A DNA stretch of 64,000 nt from positions 34,255,729-34,319,728 of the forward strand of contig CM055315.2 in assembly GCA_029255685.2 (NCBI GenBank), written 5' to 3'. The stretch is from Silene conica. Taxonomy: Eukaryota > Streptophyta > Magnoliopsida > Caryophyllales > Caryophyllaceae. Position numbers and translations under genes: made by a program. Position 1 is the stretch's first letter, and each line of letters opens with the position of its first letter. Shown here in pieces: positions 48,446-58,665 of this stretch. The notes beneath the pieces are model-generated. The model did no database searches and had not been told where the DNA came from. It worked only from the letters and a program-made list of their open reading frames with translations.

Positions 48446-48718
48446 GTGAATCAAAACAAAAGGAACAAAAAAAATGAAAACAAAAAACTAAACTAAAATG
48501 CAAGTCTACAAAGCTCTATACTACATGAATGCAATCTATATGTGACAATATGTTACAAAAATGAAATCTAATGCAACTGTATGAATGCAACTACATGCAA
48601 GTATACTAAACATGTGAAATGATGAAATGTGAACCAAAACTAACTATCTAAACTAGCTAACTAAACTAAATGCATACGAAAATGAAAAATGCAAAGAAAA
48701 GAGAAATTTGGATATAAG

Positions 48719-49669
48719 TGTTGGAGCTAGTGTCCTCAACAGTTAGTGCGACAACACGTATAAATCTCTTAAAGGAACACAGGGTATACTTTGTATTTTA
48801 GCCAGTTGATTCACGTTTATCAATAACGGTTGGCTTGCTAGAAAGTTTGACGTTATTGTCATACAGATGGCGGTAATCAACTGGTCCCTAAGAGTCACAC
48901 CTAAAGGATGGAATCTGAGAGATATGATTAGATGAAAATGTAATCATATTGATACCCTATACGACTAAACGGTTAGTCAAAGTAAAGATGACATAATTAT
49001 TTAATACTGATTAAATAATATTAGCTAAGACGAATTAAAATGTTAATTCGTAACTAAATATAAAATGTTATATTTAATTATGTGTAATGAAATTATTTAA
49101 TAAATATTAAATGATTTAATTAAATATGAAAGGTTATATTTAATTAGTGGATTATAAATATAAGATATTTATAAGATAAAACATTACACAAGAGAGAGAT
49201 ATAACCGATTCTATAAAGATAGAATTTTGGTCTGAGCAATTATTAAGTTGTTCAGTTGTTATGAAGTGTTGTAGGTAGAACCAAATACTGATTTGGGGAA
49301 TCCTAGTTGATGTCTAATAGCAAGGTTATTTGCAGCTATATATAAATAGGACATTCATTCTGCACTTAAAGCACACGAGTTACACGACATACATACTCCC
49401 TCTCTCTCTAGCTTTCATCTTACACAAAATTAAAGGTAATTTTGCACTTTCTAGCTCTAAAAGGGGTATTTCTTGGAACATCTTGGGTGCAACGATTATG
49501 AGGATATCTGTTTTGATATCTGATCTTAGGCCTTTGCAAGGACAAAAGGTTAATTTTTAATCCCAATCTTTGTATCTTGTACTTCGTTTATGACTATAAA
49601 TCATATATTATAAATTTGTTATAATCCTGCATATAAAGAATTGGGATTATATATAGATATTTTCCCACA
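48719..49669 (+). mobile_element. Solo LTR of a family related to Copia A, 951 bp
   Basis: It starts TGTTGGAGCTAGTGTCC and ends TTTTCCCACA, flanked by TSD ATAAG (48714-48718, 49670-49674). Stretches such as GATTCACGTTTATCAATAAC and ATCAACTGGTCC match the Copia A LTR, but overall it is clearly diverged. It is a sister family, not the same copy. Confidence 0.88.
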
Positions 49670-51329
49670 ATAAGGGATTACTTGTCTTTGGATTTTGGAA
49701 GTGGGAGCAAAAACACCAACAACAGCTCACTAGTCACCACCGCACTCATCTCCGACCTCTCCACGTCCATCTCCATCTCCTTCTCCTTGCTCCTCGTCAT
49801 TTAAGAACTCATTCGGGTCCACCATGTACTCGTTGGAGAAGGCAGAACCGAAAGCAACTGCAACGCACTGAAAAGGGGCGTCACAGCGCTGACGGGATCC
49901 AAACCTCCCTCCTTCAGGCACCGGGGGAAAAATCGGCCTAGAAAACTAGTCCGGAGCAACATGTAACTCTCCGGCGAAATGCGGATCCGCGAAGGGCACA
50001 TATCCAGCCTCTGGTGGCATGTAATAGGAGGGATGGTGGCCTGAATCGTGACGGTACCCTTGCTGAATGCCACGATCATATGTAGGGAAGTTCCCCCACG
50101 CCTGATCGTGGTACAAGTAATCCAACCTCGCGCAGGTGTCAGCATAGTGCGAGTCCTCACGTTCACGCCGCTCAACGGTCTCCTTATGTCTCAGATCCAT
50201 ACGAGCCATGAAATCCACGATCAACTGAGGAACATGGCCAGGAGGAGGAGCGAAGCTATAACTAGACCCCTGGAAAAAGTTAGGGCCGCCGAATGGTGGT
50301 AGAGTGACAGAAGGCTGCTGGAATAGTAGGTCACTGGTGGTGGGCATGCGTTGGTCTCTGGTGAAAACTCGGGTCGCAGGAGGATCGGAAGAAGTGCCCT
50401 CGGGAGGCGCCTCAATAGGGAGGAGGTAGGAGGCTTGGTTAGACCTCACCCTCATGCGCTCAATGTTTAGCAAAGGGATGGAGTTCTTATCAACTCTCCC
50501 CACCCGGATTTGCCAATACATTTTGTTGTCACGCACTAGGGTTCCACTTGATCCACCCCAATCCCTCTGTAATGTAGCGGCGGGAGAGCACATTCTCCCC
50601 CTCGATGTAATCGACCCTGAAGTTCCTTTGGCACACCGCCGATGCTATCAATGTAATCATGCCCCCAACACAAATGGGCGTCGACAAATGAGGCTGATGA
50701 TTGAGCCTGCTAAGGTGAAGTATCATGTGATGAGCTATGTTAATTTGGAAGCTGGCGGGTTGGGTAATCAAGTGAGATGTTAAGATCTCAAGCTCCACGG
50801 TGCTAAAGTTGTGTGGCTCGTCTCGGGAAAAGACGGTCCACCCCATGAATCTCTGTAAAATCCTGATGGGAGCTAGATGTACCCTATTGGCCGGTTTCTT
50901 CTCCCCCTCGAGCTCACTAACCCAGTAATGGAAGTCCACATAGACTCCAAATCAACACCCTCGGGGGCATGTAGCGGTGCCAATCCATTTAACCCAAAAA
51001 TTTGAGCAAATTCCACGAGGGTTAAATGATAGTTCTTTTTCATAAGACGGAATTGAAGAAAGGTGGCTATCCCCGAACCCTTGTTCTTAGCTCCACGAAA
51101 GGAGCTCAAAAACTCCCATGTCAGACTAGGGGAAGTCATCACTGCCTTAGTCTCGTACAACTGACCCAAGCCCACTCCCCTAAACAAATCAGCTGTAATA
51201 CCGTCTAATCCCAAATCCCTCATGGAAATTCAATCAATAAACCGGGTAGGGTGAAGGGGACGGTTAGCAAAGGATAGAAAATTACCTTTTTTGTTAACGG
51301 TTTTCACTACAAAAAACACGCGTTTTACT

Positions 51330-51740
51330 GACGGAAAAAATCCGTCACAAACAGCTAAAATCCGTCAGGAAACAGCATTCCTGACGGAATATCCGTCAAT
51401 AAATTCCGTCACTAAAAATCAATTACTGACGGAATTTCCGTCAGTAATTTATATTACTGACGAAATTTCCGTCAACAAGAATATTGACCATAGAGACGGA
51501 ATTTCCGTCAATAATATAAATACTGACGGAATTTCCGTCAGTAAAGTCAACAAGAAGTTTGACCTTACTGACGGAAATTCCGTCAAAAATATATATTACT
51601 GACGGAATTTCCATCAGTATGGTCAAACTCTTTGTTGACTTTACTGACGGAAATTCCGTCAGTATTTGTATTATTGACGGAATTTCCGTCAGTAAGGTCA
51701 ATATTCTTGTTGACTTTCCCGACGGAAATTCCGTCAGTAA
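51330..51740. repeat. CACTA 2 left subterminal repeat array
   Basis: About a dozen copies of TGACGGAATTTCCGTCA or half-sites. In En/Spm elements such motifs bind the TNPA-type protein. Confidence 0.9.
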
Positions 51741-52068
51741 TTTGTGCGAGTATGGCCGGGAACAGCAGCCTGCTGTCCAGCCACAATGTTATTGAAACAT
51801 TGTTTTACATATTCACGCGTTCATTATCAAAACCTGCAACAAACAAACACACTCGTCGACCGCAAAGCGGGAATCCAATTTCCACATCAGCCGCGTATCA
51901 GGATCCAAAGGTACTTAATAAATAAAGTCAAATAACATACAATGGTCCATAATTTGTTTAAACTACCACACAAAAGCTCAACATGATCAATTCTTTAGCT
52001 ACATATTAACTAACTTAAGTCATAAACTAACACCAACTAGCTAACTAGCATGAAACCTAAAGCATAAT

Positions 52069-53028
52069 CTAACCTATGGGGGCTATACTACCGTCACCTC
52101 CAAAACCAAATCCATCGTCTAGAGGGGGATCTCTACTGTTAGGAGGGGGGAAACCTGAACAGGTGTTCGGGGGCAAATGTGCTTGCATTTGTGCCCACAT
52201 CTCAGCCATGCGCTGTTCCATTTCCTTCTTGTTGTTGTTGACTTGTTGCTGAAGATCCTCTCTCGCGGCGCGCTCCTTACCCAACTCCTGTTGAATGCGA
52301 GTGTACTCAGTGGGTGCGTAGGAGCAGGATCGACGGCCTTTGTTTCCTGGAGGCTCGTACCAAACTGTTGGCCCTATCGAACCGGTGCCGAACATTCTGG
52401 ACTTCTTGTCAAACCCGTCAACAGCCTTGTAGAAGGCCCCATACTCGTCTCGAGGCTCTCCATTTGGAGTGGGCTGAGAAATGATTTCCTTATAAGCAGC
52501 CTGGAAAACAAAAAAATTAAGAAAAAAATGTTATACTTATCATCAAAATTCAAACGAAAAAATTAACTAGTTTATTTGTAAATTAATTAGTAGATAGATT
52601 GACTTACATCGATCTTCGCAGCTCGAGGGTTGACCCACTGTTGAAACTTATTCTTCTTAGTATACTCAAACAGCTTATACGGCGTTGCCTCGTCACCCTG
52701 AAATAAGTTTGAATACAAAAGTTGATGAAAATATAATCGGATTGGTTAACCAAATTGTGAAAAATATATAAATATAAATATTACTTACCAATTCTTTGAA
52801 AGCATCCGAGCAACTCTTCCGGCCAAGAGTATGGGTGCCCAACGCTTTCCCGTCTACACCACCGGATCTCCTATTTGCCTTATTAATTGCAGATTTTTTG
52901 GCATAGTCAGGATCATCTTCAGCCCTCTTTTGAAGCTTCACCCACCACCTCTCGGGGCACCAATTTGGCCTTTTCCGGTTATAATTGGTGCCATTGACGA
53001 GACTTGTAATCCTCCGCGAAACACGAGT
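52069..53028 (-). CDS. CACTA 2 Transposase_24-like (TNPA-class) gene, three exons
   Basis: The exons seen are about 53028-52789 (start uncertain), 52697-52608 and 52500-52069, with consensus GTAAG donors at the first two, AG acceptors, phase 0, ending at TAG 52069. The first carries RPNWCPERWWVKLQKRAEDD and SAINKANRRSGGVDGKALGT; the second PYKLFEYTKKNKFQQWVNPR; the third a basic segment, a coiled coil (EYTRIQQELGKERAAREDLQ) and an acidic Gly/Pro-rich tail. This layout matches plant Transposase_24 (PF03004) proteins of En/Spm elements, thought to be DNA-binding partners of TNP2. No break is visible in the part read; an upstream exon with the start codon is probably missing from this call. Confidence 0.7.
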
Positions 53029-53069
53029 CTTCAGTTAACAAATAATAATATTTCTTTATTTGTTTTTCA

Positions 53070-53390
53070 TGGGTCCTTATCACTCCAACCTAAACCCATC
53101 AATGTACGTTTCAAGTCACTAGCAAACATGCACTTGTGATTTATTAATGACAAAAAAATTCGGCAGCAATTCCCATCCGTTCTTCAAATACACAATGTAG
53201 AAAAAATAATTTTTCCACATATGTACTCAAAGAACATTAAAGGAATTGTAACCGAATTCTTTTCTCATTAATAAATCACAATAACATGTTTACTACCTAA
53301 GTGACTTGAAACGTACAAAGACAGTCCCAAAACGGGGACTATTCAAAAATTACTCCTAATGAGTAATTTTTGAACGGGTACTAGGTCAAT
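53070..53390 (-). repeat. Conserved double-hairpin block of CACTA 2
   Basis: 53104-53316 folds on itself: the base arms GTACGTTTCAAGTCACT and its exact inverse lie at the two ends. Next to it CAAAAATTACTC / GAGTAATTTTTG (53347-53375) forms a second, perfect 12-bp hairpin. The whole block matches the reverse complement of 61975-62332 in CACTA 3. Confidence 0.88.
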
Positions 53391-53904
53391 ATAAATAATA
53401 AAGGCACTTCTAGCATATAAGTAAAACATTTGTATTTTTAACTCATTCATAAGAAATTAGCTATACTATTACCTTTTTATATTTTTAACTTTGATTAGCA
53501 TAATTAAACCAAAATTAGCATAATTAAATAAAAATTAGCATAATTAATCAAAACTTAAAATAATTAATCAAATATTTACATAACTCATCAAACATTATGG
53601 CATCTATCCTAAATCAAGCAAGGCTTCTATCCTAAGTCAATTAACATATATAATAACAATAAAAAACTAACTAATTGATTCAAAAATTAAGAAAAGAGCA
53701 TAAAATCAGAAATTAAAGAAAGAGAAGGATGAATGTTTACCTTAAGATGACGGTGACGGTGGTGGAAGTGAAATAGGGTGGCAAGAGTAGTGGTGGGGGG
53801 TGTGGTGGAGGGTTTCGTCGGGTGCGATTTAGGGTTATGGAAATAATTGGGGGTTTTTATGAATTGGGGGAAAATAACGCGACTGAATCAGGGGGTATTA
53901 AAAA

Positions 53905-54380
53905 ATATTTCTGACGGAAAACTGACGGAATTTCCGTCAGTATTTAACTTAACTGACGGATTTTCCGTCAGATAAATACTTACGTGGCTTTTCAAATGTT
54001 CAAAATTCAAAATTTAAACGAATACATCTGACGGAATTTCCGTCAGTAAAGTAGATATCTGACGGATTTTCCGTCACAACTTTCTGACGGAATTTCCGTC
54101 ACTAATGTGCATTTCTGACGGAATTTCCGTCAGGAATCCAGTTTTCTGACGGACTGTCTGTCAGATGTCTTTACCGCCATTGACTTTGTCAACGCGCCAA
54201 TATAATCTGACGGATTCTGACGGAATTTCCGTCAGTAATTTTTACCGCCATTGACTTTGGTCAACGCGCCGGATTTAACTGACGGCTTGTGACGGAATTT
54301 CCGTCAGGAATTTTTTCCGTCAGTATTCCGTCCGAAATCCGTCAGTCCTTTGAAAAAAACTGACGGAATTAAAATTCCGT
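53905..54380. repeat. CACTA 2 right subterminal repeat array
   Basis: About a dozen TGACGGAATTTCCGTCA units and half-sites, mirroring the left end. The gene promoter would lie at the inner edge of this array on minus. Confidence 0.9.
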
Positions 54381-54689
54381 CAGTATGTCGCGCTTTTTTT
54401 GTAGTGTTTGAAGTTCACCCCAGTAAAATCGGGGTCACCTGAAACGAAGGGAGCATAGGGGTTTCCTTCTCTCTCGCGCTCCGCGGTATGATCATTCCTA
54501 GACTTGGATCGCCTTTCACTTCTTCCCGACATGGTGAAATTGGAGGAAAATGGATGAAGGTTCTAAGATGACTTGGTTTGGGAGGGTTTTTGGGAATTTT
54601 TTGTAGAGAATGAAGGTGAAGAGGGAAGGAGAAATCTGAAAAGTGGGATGAAATGAAGTGAAAATGGGGGAGTTTGTGTTTTATAATAC

Positions 54690-55370
54690 CCGACAGCGGG
54701 TCTCTGAGCCGGTAGGGGACCGGCTGCCGGCCGACCGGCTCAAAGCCCTACCCCATTTTTTTCTTGTTTTCTCCGTCCATACTGTGCGTAAAGGGTTCCC
54801 AGCCGGCGGACCGGCTGGTAGCCCTACTCCTTCGCTTTTCTTTATTTTCATTCCTTTCTTCTTTTCTTTCTTCTTTTTCTTCTTTTTCTTCCTTCATTTT
54901 GGGCTCCCAGCCGGCGGACTGGCTGGTGACCCTTTCTTCGATGGCTGCTCTTCTTCTTCTCTTCTTTTTTCTTTCTTCTTCTTTATCCTTCTTTTCTTTC
55001 TTCTTGTTTTTCTTTGCAAACAGGGCTCCCAGCCGGCGGACCGGCTGCCGCCGACCGGCTGGTGACCCTATCATCCTTTCTTTCTTCGCTTTTTTGCTTT
55101 CTATCAAATGAGGCTCCCAGCCGGCAGACCGGCTGCCGGCCGACCGACTGGTGACCCCTTCGATCTTCGTTGATTTTCTTCTTTCTTCTCTTCAATATGA
55201 GGGACTCCCAGCCGGTTGACCGGCTGCCGGTCTGGTACCGACTGAGAGCTTTATTTGGCCAAATTCCTGAAATCTGGAAAATTAAATCGTAAAAAACAGA
55301 AGGTGTATACGGGGTTCTGAGCCGGTGGGGGACCGGCGGCCGACCTCCAGGCTCAGGACCCCTATATACA
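54690..55370. repeat. AGCCGGCGGACCGGCT palindrome array before the second ORF
   Basis: Seven clusters such as CCCAGCCGGCGGACCGGCTG separated by TTCTTTCTT-type pyrimidine runs, 60-120 bp apart. The same motif type occurs in the element's own 3' LTR. Confidence 0.88.
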
Positions 55371-55599
55371 CCATTCGAAAAACAACTTAACTTACACAAT
55401 GAAAATCATTTTCCCAAAAGGAATTACATCAAATATGCCTAACCAACACTACCCACCACAAGTTGACCACTCTCACAAATCAAAATTAAACAAGTAATCT
55501 CACATCCAAGAATCTCAATGCAACTACTAATGAGACTACATGCAAAACGAAAATCAAATACTTACAAACGGTGGTTATTTAGTGACCCCACCAAACCTT

Positions 55600-56380
55600 C
55601 ATGAGCAATCTTCAATTTTTGTAACCGGAAACCTCGTCCATGCTAGCCAAGGACCTTAGGAAACGGTCAAAGGCCTCGGCCGGAGTTTCAACCTTGCTTT
55701 CATGACCGAATTCCGCTTCACACATCATCAACATTTGAACTTTGACTCCTTTTTCGGCAAGTAATTCCCTTAACTCCCCTTTTCCAACCATGGGGTCCTT
55801 AAAGGAACTACTAGAACTTGGCTTTTCTGGTCTTCCATCACGGCTCCTCTCTTCCGGAACAAACAACTTGTCATTTACAAAGCTAGCATCCTCACTCTTC
55901 AAAGTAGCTATCTTATTCAACCCTTTCTTACCATTTTCCAAAGAGATACTTTCCATGGTCCCTTTTTCATCAAGCATCATAGAGGCATCGATCATTCACC
56001 ATCATACATGCAACCATGTCAACATTACTCGCTTTGTAAGTTCTACCGGGAGCTTCTAGGAGTTCGAACTCCGTCACTTCCTTTCCCACTTTAAATGATA
56101 GTCTTTATCTCCTCACATCAATATTAGCTCCTCCGGTGGCCAAGAATGACCTACCAAGTATCACAAAAGAGTTACTACCCACGGGGACATCCAATATCAA
56201 GAAGTCGGTGGGGATAGATAGGTTCCCCACCTTGACAATTGCAGCTTCGAGTACCCCAAGATGATGTTTCTCGGTACCATCCGCAAGAGTGATAGAGGTT
56301 GTAGCGGGAGACAAATTCTTGATGTCCAAATTTTTGGCCATTACTAGTGGCATGATGCTCACGCTCGCTCCCAAGTCACA
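55600..56380 (-). pseudogene. Athila/Tat-like protease and downstream polyprotein part (fossil)
   Basis: MGASVSIMPLVMAKNLDI, ITLADGTEKHHLGVLE, TDFLILDVPVGSNSFVILGR and SFLATGGANIDV are the aspartic-protease signature of Athila/Tat polyproteins. The following sequence (to about 55612) is hydrophilic, with no RT motif. It is broken. Confidence 0.75.
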
Positions 56381-56389
56381 TAACGCATT

Positions 56390-57972
56390 TTCGATCTACT
56401 TCCCTCCGACATTGCAACTTATCGAGAAGCTACCCGGATCCCCGAGTTTGATTGGTAGGGTGTTTAGGACTTTCTTGGTGGACAATGAAACTGCATGAAC
56501 TTCTTTCTTCTCTTCTTGTGAGGGAATTGTTGCTTCCACCTCTTCAATGAGTCTCATCAACTCCTCACAATAAGGATCTCCTTTAGTAATTTTCCGAAAG
56601 AACTCGCAAACTCTTTTCTCGATGAGTCCCTCTTCATATTCGAATTCCTCCTCAATCACATTTTTTTCTTTCTCAAGAATTTCTCTCTTCATCAATCCTC
56701 TTCATTGGAGGTTCCACAATCCGTTCTATCACAAATTGATCTTCCTTCATCCCATTCCGGTCACTAGCGTCTTGGGAAGCAATGGGCACCATCACCATTA
56801 CTTCCTCTTCACTATTACCTCCAAATTCACTCCCAAAAACCGTCATGAGTTGTTCAAGTGAAGATTTTCCCCCGCTACTCTTGGTTTCAAGCATTGGTTG
56901 CTCTTGGGCATTTGTGATAATTGCATTGACACCATGAGGTTTTGAAGCGTCTCTTGAGCTTTGACCTTCTGCTTAAGAAACCACCCGACGGCCTTTGAGG
57001 ATTGGCTAAGGCTTGGGAAGCGACTATAGCCTCCACCTCTCGTATCTTCTTTTGGTTGGCGTTCCGCAAGTTCACCATCTCTTGATTGTGGGTTGTTTGC
57101 ATATTATTCACAAGTTTGAGCAATTTCCCCACTTGGTTCTCACTTGATGGGTCTTGGTGGGGAGCATTAGTAAGGGGCAAGGAGAATCCATAGTCATTCC
57201 CTGCGCCCCCACCTTGAGAATTCGCCCTTGGTCCTAGGTTGTTGAAGTTTGGATTTTGGGTATTCGGTGGAAATTGTTGATTGAAGTTTAAGTCATTGAT
57301 GTTTTGGTTGTTTTTGAAGTTTTGATTTGGATTTGGATTGTTGTTGAAGTGGTTGTTTTGAAATGAAGGTTGGTTGAAATTTTGGGTTTGGGTTTGGTTT
57401 TGGTTTTGATTTTGATTGCTGTTGTTGAAATTTGGATTGTTGTAGTTTGGCTCATTGAAATTGGGTGCAAAGCCTTGATTAGCTTGATTCATTTGGTTTC
57501 CTTGGTAGAAGTTTTGGCTTTGGAAATTGTTTCTTGGATTGAAGTTTCCACCCCTTGGTTGGAATCCGGGTGGATTTTGAGCTTGTGTTTGTGTGATTTG
57601 GTGAGGATTGAGGACATTTGTACTCTTGTAGCTCAAGTTAGGGTGACCTCGCATGCCCGGATGGTAATAGTTTGAATTGGGGTTAAATGTGTTCGAATTC
57701 CATGGGTTGTTGAAGGCTTGGAAAGCGTACAATTCTTTTTCACCTCCTTTTCCTTCAAATGAGTTGTTGTTAGCACACACCTCAAATGTGTGGCCACTAC
57801 CTCCGCACAAGTCACATGAAACAATATTGTTGACTTGATACATCCCCGGGCCATGACTCCCGCTCCCCTTGCTTGTTTGACCTTTGGTTAATTCATCTAA
57901 TTTTTTAGTCAACAAGTCGATTTTGGCATTGGTTTCTTCATTAGCCTCGGTAGTACAAAACCCAACTTCCAC
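56390..57972 (-). pseudogene. Athila/Tat-like gag, C-terminal part (fossil)
   Basis: The knuckle CDLCGGSGHTFEVC lies near 57810, followed by a long Asn/Gln-rich region (NQNQNQNQTQTQN) and LVNNMQTTHNQEMVNLRN, then acidic linkers toward the protease. Typical for this family. The gag N-terminal domain is missing. Confidence 0.78.
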
Positions 57973-58045
57973 TATGTGATCCCTTCGTTGTCATCCTTTT
58001 AACTGCACCCAGATTATGGTAGCACAAAACCCAACTTCCACTTCT
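57950..58045. repeat. Short direct repeat at the truncated end of the Athila/Tat-like element
   Basis: GTAGTACAAAACCCAACTTC (57950-57969) recurs as GTAGCACAAAACCCAACTTC (58018-58037), one mismatch in the stretch, at the point where the element becomes unrecognisable. Confidence 0.65.
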
Positions 58046-58630
58046 ACAACTTGAAGATGATGAAGACATAGATTATTTTTGGGTACAAAGTGATGGTAAT
58101 TGAGGAGAGAGAAACTGAGATTAGATTTTGAAAAAAAAATTAAATGGAGAAGATGTAATTGCAGAATAATAAGGGGAGAAGATGAAGTATATATGAAGAA
58201 GATGAAGCCGTGGGCCCAAATAAGCGAGTAACCTGTTGTTACATGTTAAAAATTTCGTAACTCTATTCAAAGTGAAGGTGGGTAAAAGTTGGGTTTATCT
58301 TGGTTAAACATAAGTTCAGAGTATTTTAAGTGGGAATCTCATAGTTCAGAGTATTGTTGTCAATTAATCCTTAATTATATCCATTACTTATATAACTTAT
58401 ATTGTAATAATTATAAGCATCAAGCTATTTATATAATTTTTAAATTCATAATGTGATTTAAAATATTTGAATTTCTCTATACTTATTTCATATTTGATAC
58501 ATAGTACATGAATGTTAATTTGTTGGGTTTGTATTCTATGCAAATCCTTCTATATATTCGCATGTCAATTCCAAAACTTAACAATACATTATATTGTGTA
58601 AATATTTGATAAGAACAAATATCTAAAAAC
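58046..58630. other. Intergenic, possibly part of a Helitron
   Basis: AT-rich non-coding sequence leading to the Helitron 3' end at 58665. I could not place a 5' TC terminus with confidence. Confidence 0.4.
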
Positions 58631-58665
58631 AAACCCTTGCAATTTTGCACGGGGATAAAACTAGT
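58631..58665 (+). mobile_element. Helitron 3' terminus
   Basis: AACCCTTGCAATTTTGCACG then GGG forms a hairpin (CCC.TGCA / TGCA.GGG), followed by ATAAAA and CTAGT, with T next. This is the canonical Helitron 3' end. Confidence 0.65.

Larger units (their letters stand above)
51305..54406 (-). mobile_element. CACTA 2: En/Spm-type element, 3102 bp
   Basis: The ends are CACTACAAAAAAC and TTTTTTTGTAGTG with CGCG just inside, TSD TTT (51302-51304, 54407-54409). Palindromic TGACGGAAATTCCGTCA-type subterminal repeats fill about 51330-51740 and 53905-54380. It carries one Transposase_24-like gene on minus and a long conserved hairpin at 53104-53316. There is no TNP2 transposase, so it needs help in trans to move. 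Confidence 0.92.
49720..54532 (-). pseudogene. Second ORF of the Athila/Tat-like element, split by CACTA 2 (fossil)
   Basis: It begins at 54532 (MSGRSERRSKSRN) and, beyond CACTA 2, continues with a region (EFLSSFRG, HLTLVEFAQIFGLNG, GGMITLIASAV, RRYITEGLGWI) like the plant retrotransposon ORF of Athila elements (Transposase_32 / Athila-ORF type domain). The role of this domain is unknown. The tail is proline-rich. It is broken. Confidence 0.65.
42936..57972 (-). mobile_element. Athila/Tat-like Ty3 element without visible RT or integrase, 5' end missing
   Basis: On minus: gag C-terminal part with knuckle (57972 to about 56890), protease (about 56375-56105), a GC-rich repeat array, a second ORF starting at 54532, a long spacer, a polypurine tract (GTGTGGGGAATTC) and a 3' LTR (44300-42936). 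No RT, RNase H or integrase motifs were found between protease and the second ORF. The 5' LTR and gag start are missing. It is interrupted by a solo LTR at 46917-48445, another at 48719-49669 and CACTA 2 at 51305-54406. It is a broken, probably non-autonomous element. Confidence 0.75.

Noticed and set aside
51330-51740. Regular short palindromic repeats that could suggest a CRISPR-like array
   Set aside because: They are CACTA subterminal repeats bounded by a TIR and a TSD in a plant genome, with irregular spacing and both orientations.
54658-55399. Frames of 115-138 residues on both strands
   Set aside because: They translate the palindrome array and its pyrimidine runs; no known motif and equally open on both strands.
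57370-57675. Val/Leu-rich plus-strand frame
   Set aside because: It is the antisense shadow of the Asn/Gln-rich gag region.
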